Shown in pieces: positions 11,990 to 21,200 of a stretch of DNA of 64,000 nt. The stretch's first letter is position 1. Every line of letters starts with the position of its first letter. A program made the position numbers and the translations under genes. This DNA comes from Adenophora triphylla var. japonica (taxonomy: Eukaryota; Streptophyta; Magnoliopsida; Asterales; Campanulaceae): NCBI GenBank assembly GCA_022495995.1, contig JAFEMH010002322.1, positions 62,001 to 126,000 on the forward strand, in the 5' to 3' direction. Below the pieces are notes generated by a model. The model saw nothing but the letters and a program-made list of their open reading frames with translations. It did not search any database and was not told the DNA's origin.

Positions 11990-13119
11990 TGCCGTTCAAG
12001 AAATCTTTGCAGTGGCATTACTTGAGATGTGTAGACAAATGAGCAAGTTGAACTTGTGCTCAAAGAAATCCATGAAGGAGTATGTGGGAATCATTCGAGG
12101 AAAGGCGTTAGCATCAAAGGCTCTCAAGACGGGATATTATTGGCCAACCATGCGTCAAGATGCCATGGATTATGCATGTAAGTGTGATGCCCGCCAAAGA
12201 CACAAAGAACATCTTGCACCAACCTCGTCGAACCTCTACATCCTATAGTCTCATCTTGGCCTTTCATGCAATGGGGCATGGATATTGTAGGCAAGTTGCC
12301 CAAAGCTCCTGAGGCAAAGTGTTCATGTTGGCTCTAACCGATTATTTCTCAAAGTGGATCGAGGCGTAAGCTTATGTACAAGTCGAGACAAAGAGGTAAT
12401 ATCGTTTTTAAAGAAAAATATCATTAGCAAAGGTTTGGTGTGCCGTCGAAATTATATGTGACAACGGGTCACAATTCATAAGTAAGAAGACTAGAGATTT
12501 TTGTGCTCGCCGGGGCATCAAGTTAATCATGTCAACACCCGTCCATCCTCAAGCTAATGGCCAAGCTGAATCTAGTAACAAGTTGATTATCAACAACTTG
12601 AAGAAGCCGTCTGGATCAAAAGAAGGGCAAGTGGGTTGAAGAACTACCACTTGTGCTTTGGGGCGCATAGAACCACTTCTAAAGGAGCAACAGTAGAACC
12701 CCTATTCTTTAGTGTACTGAGTCGAAGCCGTAATTCCAGCTTGAAGTGACAATCCCCACAAAGCAAGGTATGGCTTATTGACTCAAGATGAAAATAACCT
12801 CTTGCTAACTCAAGATTTAGATACAATTGATGAGATCGTGGATTTAGCCAAGATAAGGATGGCAAACTTATCGCCAGCCGAATCGCTGTGTCTTACAACA
12901 AGAATGTCGAATAAGAAGATTCCAGGTTGGTGATTTAGTTTTGAGAAAAGTTTTTCAAAATACAAGAGAACCGAATGCAGTAAACTAGCTCCCAAATGGG
13001 AAGGCCCGTATCTCATCGATGCCGAAGCCGGCAAAGGTGCATACTGGTTGTCAACCCCAAGTGGAGACAGAATCCCTAGAAGTTGGAACGCAATCCACTT
13101 GAAACTCTATTTCATGTGA
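11990..13119 (+). pseudogene. Integrase remnant and end of pol, element B
   Basis: The HHCC finger region is at 12060-12205 (KALKTGYYWPTMRQDAMDYACKC), the core at 12260-12620 (DIVGKLPKAP..., DYFSKWIEA, CDNGSQF, PVHPQANGQAES) and the C-terminal part at 12985-13119 (PKWEGPYLIDAEAGKGAYWL..., IHLKLYF, stop TGA at 13117). Frames change repeatedly. The final stop marks the end of pol. Confidence 0.85.
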
Positions 13120-13231
13120 GTCTAGTTGTTTATAACTAGACCCCTCAGGTACGGTTTAGAATTTATGTCAAGTTCAATTACACGTTTCAATTTTTACTCT
13201 TATCGAATCCTTACTGACTTGAGCGTCGGAG

Positions 13232-13254
13232 GGGCGTTAGCTACGCTAACGCCC
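13232..13254 (+). other. Perfect 10-bp hairpin after pol, element B
   Basis: GGGCGTTAGC-TAC-GCTAACGCCC: a perfect 10-bp stem with a 3-base loop, about 110 bp after the pol stop. It is preceded by CTTGAGCGTCGGAGGGG (13218-13234). It is the first of five hairpins in this 3' region and may act in the RNA. Confidence 0.75.
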
Positions 13255-13303
13255 AACCCTAACGTAAATCTGTTTTGCAAGGTGCAACTTGGGCAAACGA
13301 AAC

Positions 13304-13523
13304 AGTCTCAACATGTTGACACGCCAGTACGGCTGATACTTGTTGAGGCTCAAAGCAGGAGCAGGTCAAACATGTTGACACGCCAGTACGGCTGATACGT
13401 GTTTGAACCTGAAGAAGAAAATTTCAACATGTTGACACGCCGCACGGGCCGATACATGTTGGAATTCTAGGCCGGAGAGGTATAGAACTTGTTGACACGC
13501 CAGACGGGCGATACTTGTTCTAT
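13304..13523 (+). repeat. Array of four hairpins with variable stems and a conserved loop
   Basis: Four units, each with a loop of the form TGTTGACACGCC...GATAC flanked by arms that pair with each other but differ between units: unit 1 13304-13313/13341-13350 (core CTCAACA/TGTTGAG), unit 2 13363-13372/13400-13410 (TCAAACA/TGTTTGA, one bulge), unit 3 13420-13430/13456-13466 (AATTTCAACAT/ATGTTGGAATT, one G-U), unit 4 13482-13488/13517-13523 (ATAGAAC/GTTCTAT). Inside each loop a second GCC/GGC pair is kept. Changes on one arm are matched on the other, which suggests a selected RNA or DNA structure. Confidence 0.8.
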
Positions 13524-13529
13524 CCCTTC

Positions 13530-14360
13530 AAACGATTTACCTCTGATCAAGGTACTTATGGTTAAAAGATTTTCATCTTTTCTTACGAATTAAGGTTTTG
13601 ACACCTTCGCCTGGGCGCACGTTTTCACACTTATTCAAGTTGTGAACTACTGGTTGTAACATTATCATGTTACCTAAGGCTTATAGCATCAACATGTTAT
13701 CTAAAAAACAAACAAGTATTTCCTAAAGGCTTGAAACACTTTCATAAAAACCTTGAAGCGTTTTCAAAAGATTTTTGCAGCTAGGGGACAAGTTGGGTAA
13801 GCCAACCGAATCCCTCAAAACCTAAGAAAAGCGTGGAGTACTAGACCAACCTAGTACTTCCAAAATAGATTGTCTCGGCTCTTATGAGCCATTACAAAAT
13901 AAAAACTTGTTTTGAGGACATTCCCCCCATTTGTTGTGCGTACCAACAGAGGTACGACAAATAAAAGCAAAAAATTGTTTTTTGTTCATCCAAAATACCC
14001 AACAAAGTTTTAAACTGTTTTTAAACTTACTCGCCGCCGCCGGTTATATTCTCCCCTTGATCATTTTGAGCTACCACTATGGTACTCAGTGGCTTTGTCA
14101 AGTATCATCAATCAAGGCTTCAAGGGCCGCAGAAGTTTACTTCTTCTGCATCTGCTGGTTCCCCCAGATGGTCCTTTAAAACTCTTCTTTCCTCTTCCAA
14201 GTTCCAAGTTGTAGCTTGTCCATTCTGATATTCCTCCATCATTTGAATTCGGGCCTCTAGTAGAGTCTTGGTAGCATTAAACGTGAAGTCCCCTCTCGCA
14301 ACCTCCAGCTTCCTTCATGTGAGCTTTATTCTCAAAGACGAATGGTCTCTACCTCTTTTC
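13530..14360. other. Non-coding 3' region of element B
   Basis: Nothing gene-like found. Contains short repeats around AACATGTTA/AACATTATCATGTTA at 13655-13700. Long post-pol regions are usual in Tat elements. Confidence 0.5.
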
Positions 14361-14833
14361 CTAAACGTTCAAGTCACTCCTCAAACCTTCCATTTCGCCG
14401 GCATGCTTGTTTGCCTCTTTTTCACTTCTCCACTTCCTTTGCACTTTTGTTAGCCTCCTTTTTTCGATTCCGCAGCCTTCGTGACTAAATCTCGCCGTTT
14501 CGATCTTTAGAACATCAACATAAGCCACAATCGGGGCCATAAGTTCCCTCGCACCAAAAGATGTCAATAGATTATCCAAGTTAGTTGATAAAATTAAAAG
14601 CTCCTTCGTCCTTACCTTCTCAACCATAGCTTTAAATTTTTCTCCCAACTTCTCCAGTCCATTTCACTATTTTCATCCGTGGCTTCCACTTCCACCAGCC
14701 TTCCTTTTCTTTGCATCCCCCTTCTTTTTGGATGCACCACTTGAGAACTAGCAACTACGTACACTGTGGGTAGGGGGTTTTCCATCCCGCTTGGCCGTAC
14801 TCTTCGCTCCGGCTCGGGCAAGAAGAGAAGCAA
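14361..14833 (-). pseudogene. Antisense ORF remnant, downstream part, element B
   Basis: Two overlapping minus-strand frames (14833-14612 and 14648-14361). The second reads like an Ala/Glu/Lys/Arg-rich coiled coil (EKVRTKELLIL..., RKWRSEKEANKHAGEMEGLR). Their position, antisense between pol and the 3' LTR and 3' of the ORF at 15806-15393, matches the later part of the antisense ORF known in Tat/Retand elements. Frameshifted. Confidence 0.5.
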
Positions 14834-14839
14834 GACTAA

Positions 14840-15385
14840 CTTCCCCTCGAGCGAGTGGCTACAAAAAGGATAAAGAGTTATAACAGTTAAAGAGAATAGA
14901 ACAACTTGGAGATAGGCAAAAATTTAAAACATTTGATTAACTCCGTAGACATTGGAGTAGGCTCGCATAAAGTTTCTTCAAGGTTTGCCTCTTGGGCTTC
15001 TTTTCCGGACCAACTTCTTCGTTAGGATCTCGCAACAAATAGAACCGGTAGTGCCTTAAAAGTTCTCAATAAAGGTTCCAAGTCGTAGATCTTGCTCACT
15101 CTTTCTTCGTGTCTTCCTTAAAGGGAAAAAGTACATCCAATTTTGCAACTAGGCCAAAAAGAAAGTTGGAGAAATAGTTAGTACATTGCCGAAAGTCATC
15201 CTTAGAAAATAGAAAAACCGCCTACTACCTTGGGACCTCCATTTGAAGTTGGCACCCACGCCCTTCACCAGGTGCTCTTCTTGGCAAAAAGAAATTGTTC
15301 TTCCACCCTCTATCGCCGTTGTCAACATTGTCGATCACAAAGGCTTCCTACCAACCCTAACCCTAAAACCATCCCTCCCTAAACC
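14840..15385. other. Non-coding stretch between antisense ORF parts
   Basis: No convincing frame on either strand. It may be decayed coding sequence or an intron of the antisense ORF. Confidence 0.4.
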
Positions 15386-15392
15386 GAACCTC

Positions 15393-15806
15393 CTAAACCC
15401 ATTCGTAAAAGCAAATTCCTCTAGACCGACGGCTAACTCGTTTCGCGTTTAGTCTCACTAGGGTTTGAAGATTCCTCCAACCTCGAGGCGTAAGTTGGGC
15501 GTAGTTAAGTTTGGTAGATACGAAGAATTGAGTAATTAAAGTTGGGAAAGGAAACCTCAGGCCAATAATGAACGGGTATTCAGGAAAGCACACCCAATCG
15601 GGGGAGAAGCACTCGGGAGTTAGGTTAGGGTGGGTTAAGATTTCGGTTTCAAAGGCCATTGCATGGTTTTTCTTGATAATTTCTAAATTAACGGCTGGGA
15701 TGGTGCACTTTTCCTTTTCAGGATTCTTTAACATACTTTGGGTCAAAAAACCCTCAGGCAAACCCTCTCCACTTTCAGTCAAAGTCACCGCCTTCCTTTT
15801 CCCCAT
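15393..15806 (-). CDS. Antisense ORF of element B, Tat-type (putative gypsy-type transposon domain)
   Basis: 137 aa on the strand opposite to gag-pol. The middle reads FPEYPFIIGLRFPFPTLITQ and then YAQLTPRGWRNLQTLV, the pattern (LRFP-P...-QL-PN-WR-L) of the plant 'putative gypsy type transposon' family (Pfam Transposase_28, PF04195, from memory), which is the antisense ORF of Retand-like Tat elements. Its role in the element is unknown. The frame closes at 15393, after which coding traces continue at 14833-14361. Open start, good family pattern, no search run. Confidence 0.65.
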   Translation of the reverse strand: MGKRKAVTLTESGEGLPEGFLTQSMLKNPEKEKCTIPAVNLEIIKKNHAMAFETEILTHPNLTPECFSPDWVCFPEYPFIIGLRFPFPTLITQFFVSTKLNYAQLTPRGWRNLQTLVRLNAKRVSRRSRGICFYEWV

Positions 15807-16149
15807 TTTTTACAAAGCGAAAAACAAGAAATCGAAAGTGAAACTAAAAAGGAAGCAAAGAAACTCACCACTAATTTTTACTTGATTCTCTCCGAAAATC
15901 GCCTTCTCTGGTTCTCCTTCTTCTTCCCGTAAAATCTTTCTGAAAGCTACGTTTGTTGAAAGGGAGAGTTGGAGCAGGAGTTTTTTATTTAATGAAAAAA
16001 GAAAGTGGTTGAGACCTTCTTAAAAGGTAAAACCTTTTTCCTTAACCGTCGCATCCATTGGTCCCCATTTTAAAACCGTCATTCTTTTCCTTCTTGTTTG
16101 GGCAAACTTTTTGAATTCTTTTGTCTCTTCCTATTCTTCATTTTTTCAA

Positions 16150-16165
16150 AAAGTTTGGGGGCAAT
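16150..16165 (+). other. Polypurine tract of element B
   Basis: AAAGTTTGGGGGCAAT ends immediately before the TG of the 3' LTR, the plus-strand primer for reverse transcription. Confidence 0.8.
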
Positions 16166-16744
16166 TGTTGGGCCCTACATTTTTTCAGTCAATGTGATTA
16201 CAACTTGTACTTAACAACTTGGTACTAACAACTTGAGTTGTTCTATTTTACAACTTGGACCTTTGCAGGTTGGGTCGCATAACGTTTCCCTATTTTTTAG
16301 GGAACATGCCGAAGACTGGTTCCACCACGTTTCTCCAGCAAATCTCGTCATTATCTCTTCATCAACAACAAGTGCGGATATGTCTCTCAAGATCAACCAC
16401 TTCTCCGAGTTTTAAGGCCCTTATTGTTATTTAGTTTATTTCTTGAGGTATAAAAAGGGAAACATACACTGTAAAAACACACGTACGACACTAGCCTAAG
16501 CTCCCTTTTCATATGCTCTTAGCTTTGTAATCATCAGTGAATTCTTAGTAAACTTTTGGTGAAGGTAGGAGCCACATCCTCCCGGGGTTTTGTGCCGGCG
16601 AACAAGTTGTTCAAGGGCTTTCCCTAGTCAACAAACCACTTGTGCCTATTTCTATCTAATACGATGATCATTGTACCTAGATTCGTATCACTTTAGTCAC
16701 TTTTTCCTTCTTATAAATCTAATTGTTGAAATTTGACCAAAACA
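16166..16744 (+). repeat. 3' LTR of element B
   Basis: 579 bp, same length as the 5' LTR with one visible difference. It is followed directly by the target duplicate TAAAG (16745-16749). Confidence 0.95.
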
Positions 16745-16749
16745 TAAAG

Positions 16750-17038
16750 GATTATGAAAGAAAACATTATATTATATGCAACATGAATATGGAAAGATTA
16801 ATAAATATGAGAGCCCAAAGAATTGCAAAATGATACACGAATAATAATATGAAAAAGATTAATAAATGTAAGAAAATATAAAGGCCCAAAAAATATAAAA
16901 AGTATATAGAAAAAAACAATAAATATGAGAGAATACCCCGGCAACAGCAGTTGCAAACCATAAATCATTTTTATTAAATTATTGTTCACAAATATTAGTA
17001 GTAATTTCATTTCAGAATTGGTCCCAGGGCGGTTGCCC
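16750..17038. other. AT-rich spacer
   Basis: No gene. Continuation of the low-complexity locus interrupted by element B (blocks like AATATGAAAAAGATTAATAAATGTAAG and AAAGGCCCAAAAAATATAAAAAG). Confidence 0.55.
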
Positions 17039-17046
17039 TTGCCCAC

Positions 17047-17634
17047 TAGGGATGGCAACGGGGCGGGTTCGGGACGGATTCTTCATTACCCAAACCCGCC
17101 CCTATAGTGATCTACAATTACCCGAACCCGCCCCGCCCCGCCCCGTTATTTGTATTACCCGAGCCCGCCCCGCCCCGTCCCGCCCCGTACCGATAGTTAA
17201 CCAAAATGAAAATTTGAACAACTTCAAAAAAAAAAAAAATTATCTCATGAAAATTAATGGGAATTATTTCATTTCGCTTCCACGGACATTATCACCTTGT
17301 TTGGAGAACACATGAGTTGCTGATATTGTGTGATTATAAAATGATATGCACATGTTCTAAAATTACTTTATTTCGCTTCCACGGACAATATTTAGGGAGA
17401 ATGGCCACACACAAGTTCTAAAATTACTTTTTAATGCTCATATTTCTTACAGTATTCATTCAGCAAGGGTATTTAAGTAATTTCATACCTAATCGGGACA
17501 GATTCGGGGCGGGGCGGGGGTAAACCCGAACCCTATAAAACCCCGGCGGGTTTTCAAAATTGCTTCCCAAACCCGGCCTATTAGGGACGGGTCTTTTTGG
17601 GTTCGGGGCGAGTTTCGGATTTTTGCCATCCCTA
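17047..17634. mobile_element. Non-autonomous hAT-type element, 588 bp
   Basis: Terminal inverted repeats TAGGGATGGCAA ... TTGCCATCCCTA, flanked by a perfect 8-bp duplication TTGCCCAC (17039-17046 and 17635-17642). Eight-bp duplications are the hAT signature. Subterminal regions are packed with GGGGCGGG/CCCGCCCC and GGGTTCGGG motifs in opposite orientation at the two ends; the middle is AT-rich and non-coding. No transposase. Confidence 0.88.
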
Positions 17635-17642
17635 TTGCCCAC

Positions 17643-18228
17643 CCCTCCCTCCCGCCCGCTTGGGCTGGGCCTGGCCTTGCCTTGAGACCCAACTTGACTG
17701 CTTTACTCATGGAGTCGGACTTGAGTTGAGCAAAAGTCAAAATATAATACTCTCAAAATGAATGCCTTTTTCAATTTCAAAAAATAAAATTAAAAAAATG
17801 AATTCTCTTTTCTAGAATTTTTTTTATCAAAGTGAATTTTCATTTTTCTAAAAAAATTTGTGCCATAATATATTTTACCAAAAAAATATATAAATAATTA
17901 TATATTTGTAAAATTAAAAATTGAATAGTCGTTGACATTAAATTTATAAAGAGTAAATATTTGAGAATGTTGTTAAATAAAAATAGACATTCATATGGAT
18001 ATGGAGTACTAGTCCATTATAAAAATATTGTTCCATTCGTAATTTATAGATTGTAACATTCTTTTGGTCAACTTGAACCAAATAGGAGGGTCTTTTTGTA
18101 ATTTTCCAGGCCAACAGATTCATAATACTATACTGGTTTTCACTCACAAAAAGATAATAAAGGTTATGGAAAAACACACTGATACTCTCACAACAAGCAA
18201 ACCAACTACAAAGAGGTCCTTTCAGATT
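17643..18228. other. AT-rich 3' flank of the NLR gene
   Basis: Nothing coding seen. It contains the presumed 3' UTR and termination region of the minus-strand NLR gene that ends at 18229. No clear repeat boundaries. Confidence 0.5.
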
Positions 18229-21200
18229 TCAAGTTGAAGAGCTACTGGCTTCAGAGTGGTCTCTGTCTCTGTTTCTAACTAAAGACATGTATTTATAAGG
18301 GACATGAGAAATCTTCCAGAAATCTACACCTCCATCCGCCTCACAACGCCTTTCAACTTCCGGGCATTGGTTAATCGACAGATGCTGTAGTGCAGTGAGA
18401 CGACAAAGAGCCACTGGCAACGATTTCACATTCTGACAATCTGAAATTCCCAGTGATCTCAGAGAGGTAAAGTTCTCAAACCACTCTGGTAAACAACTCA
18501 AATTTGAACAGCTTCGGATTTCTAAACTTTGTAATCCAGTAACATATTTTAGACCCTCTGGCAGAAATGTTAGCTCGGGCAGGCTTATGATGGTCAAACT
18601 GGTCAAAGCTGTGAGGTGTTGTAAGCCGTCTGGTAGAGCTTGCATACTTGGACAGTACATTATGGTCAAGTGCTCCAAAGATTTGAGATGTTGAAATCTC
18701 ATTGTCAGAGAAGCCAAGTTTTTGCAGTTCTCAATTGATAAGGTCTTCAGGGAGAACAAACCTTCAGTTCCGTCATCTGACAAGGTTGTCAGACTGTGGC
18801 ATTCTGTCACCTCCAACGAGACCAAAGAAGTAAGGTTGTGGAAGCCTTTTGGCAAGGACGATAGTGTTTCACACCAACGGATGGTCAAGCTTTTCAGAGA
18901 CTTGAGGTTTTGTAAACTCGACGGCAGAGATTGAAGCTTCGGGCATGAGCTAATCTTTAGAGACATTAGAAGAACGTTGCCACCAAGCAATTCTTTTGGC
19001 AGAGATAACAGATTCGGGAAGTCTTCAATTACAAGATTGGAGAGGTGAGTTGACTTTTCAATGAAATTTAGTATTGCTGGTTTGCAACCTTGTAGCTCCA
19101 GATGCTCAAGAGACAAAAGCTTTGGCACTTGCAGAAGGTTCGGACACTTCTTCAAAGTAAACTTGCTCAATCCTGGAAATAAGTTTCTCCCATCCATGTT
19201 AAACCAACTCTCTAAAACTGGAAAGTCAATGATAGTCAAATCTTCAAGTGATGGAAAGTATGCAGGACTCTGCTCGCCATAGAACTCTGGGCCTATGTCT
19301 TTAACCTTATCAGTTCCTTCCATGTGAAGAGACTTGAGTAAAGGAAGATGACCAAGAGATGGCAGATGCAGGCAACCTCTACAATTCTTCAACACAAGCA
19401 AGGAAAGATTGGGAAGGTTCCAATGTGGAAATGCCAAACCCATGTAACCGAAAATAAATAGCTTCTTAAGATTCTGGTGGGGCTGGAGGAACCCCAAAAT
19501 TTCTCCTGCTATGATAGGATCCGTTTCCTTCCACCTTGATGGAGAGGAAGGTTTTGGTTCATTATCTTTCTTTCTCACTACAGACTGAGTTAGAGTGACT
19601 TCAGAAGAGGAAGTCAACTTCAGATTACCGTTGTCAGAACCCCAACAAAGTCCTAAGGAATGAATTTGAGCTTTCTTCATCAATTTGGCGTTTAAAGCTT
19701 CTCCAGCTTGCCTCACATTCTCCAAGTGCTTGATTGTTAGCTCACCTCGAAGATTTAGACTTCCCAATTCCCCAATGCTTCCTCTCCCAGATGCAATATA
19801 CATAGGCAACGTCTGAAGCTGAAGCAACTTGCCAAATCCGATTGGCATACAGATCAATGACTTACACCCTGCTATATTGAGATGCCTTAAGTTAGTCATC
19901 TCACCTAAATGGGGCAGCCAACTGAGATTGATGCAGCCAAATAGGTTCAGTGTCTGCAAAGAATGGAGATAAGAGAGACCAGCAGGCAATTGATCAATAG
20001 GAGTATTAGACAAGTCTAGGTACTTCAAACACTGTAAGTCTCGCAAGGTATCTGGCAGTACAGTTATGTCACAACCATTCAAATCCAGCACCCGTAAGTG
20101 ACTCAAACTTAAAAACATCTTTGGAGGGATTTCGACCTGTTTACCTCCTGAAAACAGCACTAGAAGGGTTCGTAAGTGTTTTGCTTGGTAAAGGGTTTCT
20201 GGGACATGGCACGAAATACTTCCCCAGTCACCTGACAAGTGATGAATATGTGCAAGGTTACTGGTTTGACATCCACGGTCCAGAATAATGGAATCATTTC
20301 TTGTAATGGATCTTGCAAGATCATAAAACAGATCATTCATTTTGTACCTTTTCATTGCATCTGCACTGCAATCCTTGACCTCTTCAAAGAAAGATATCCA
20401 TGATAACTCGTTGAAATATTCATCTCCAATGTCCTCCATTGTTTGGATTCCTCCCTGTGGTAAGATCAAGCCTGCTGCCATCCATATGAGAATTAACTTC
20501 TCCTTCTTAATCTCATAGTTTTTGGAAAATAACGAACAATAGGCAAAGCAATGCTTAAGATGAGATGGCAACTGTAAGTAACTCAACATTAAAGCTGGAA
20601 AAAATCCAGTTTTGAGGCACGTTTCCAAGTTCCAGAGATCGCTTTTTTGCACAAACAGCCACTGCTTCTCATCTCGTTTGAACCGCAATAAACTTCCAAG
20701 AGTTTTCGCTGCTAACGGCACACCTCCACATTTCTTTAGTATCTCTCTCCCAGTTGCTGAAAGGTTTGGATATTGATCTTCTTCTCCACGAGAAAAAGCC
20801 CGCTTCTTGAACAAAGACCAGCAATCATCCCCTGATAAGCCTGTCAAATGATGAGTGAAACCAGGGGAAGTTTCCATTATCATTGCAACCTTTTTGCTTC
20901 GGGTGGTGATAATGATCTTGCTTCCTTTAGCACCACCTTGAAAAAGTGACCCTATTTTATCCCACTCATCCTGATCTTCATTCCAAACATCATCAAGCAC
21001 GAGCAGGTACTTCTTCCTGTTGACTATATCCCATAGCTTAGACTGCATTAAATCCAGCTCTGATATATCGCACATGCTCTTTGTTGCAGACACAATTGCA
21101 GATTTTATGATCTTCTTCACATTAAAATCTTCAGACACAAAAACCCACATCCTCAATTCAAAATGTTGCACAACAGTTTCATCGTTGTATATTAACTGAG

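Larger units (their letters stand above)
6956..16744 (+). mobile_element. Complete Tat/Retand-like Ty3/gypsy retrotransposon B
   Basis: 9789 bp, bounded by 579-bp LTRs (6956-7534 and 16166-16744) and a 5-bp target duplication TAAAG (6951-6955 and 16745-16749). PBS at 7536 and a polypurine tract at 16150-16165 are in place. The interior has recognisable gag, protease, RT, RNase H, second RNase H and integrase on the plus strand, all broken by frameshifts and stops, then a 3-kb 3' region with hairpins and antisense coding traces. The second RNase H and the antisense ORF point to the Tat lineage. By eye the LTRs differ at one base, so insertion was recent although the genes are dead. Confidence 0.96.

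Noticed and set aside
13126..13395. 89-aa plus-strand ORF over the hairpin array
   Set aside because: It starts after the pol stop and runs through palindromic non-coding sequence; the covarying arms argue for structure rather than coding.
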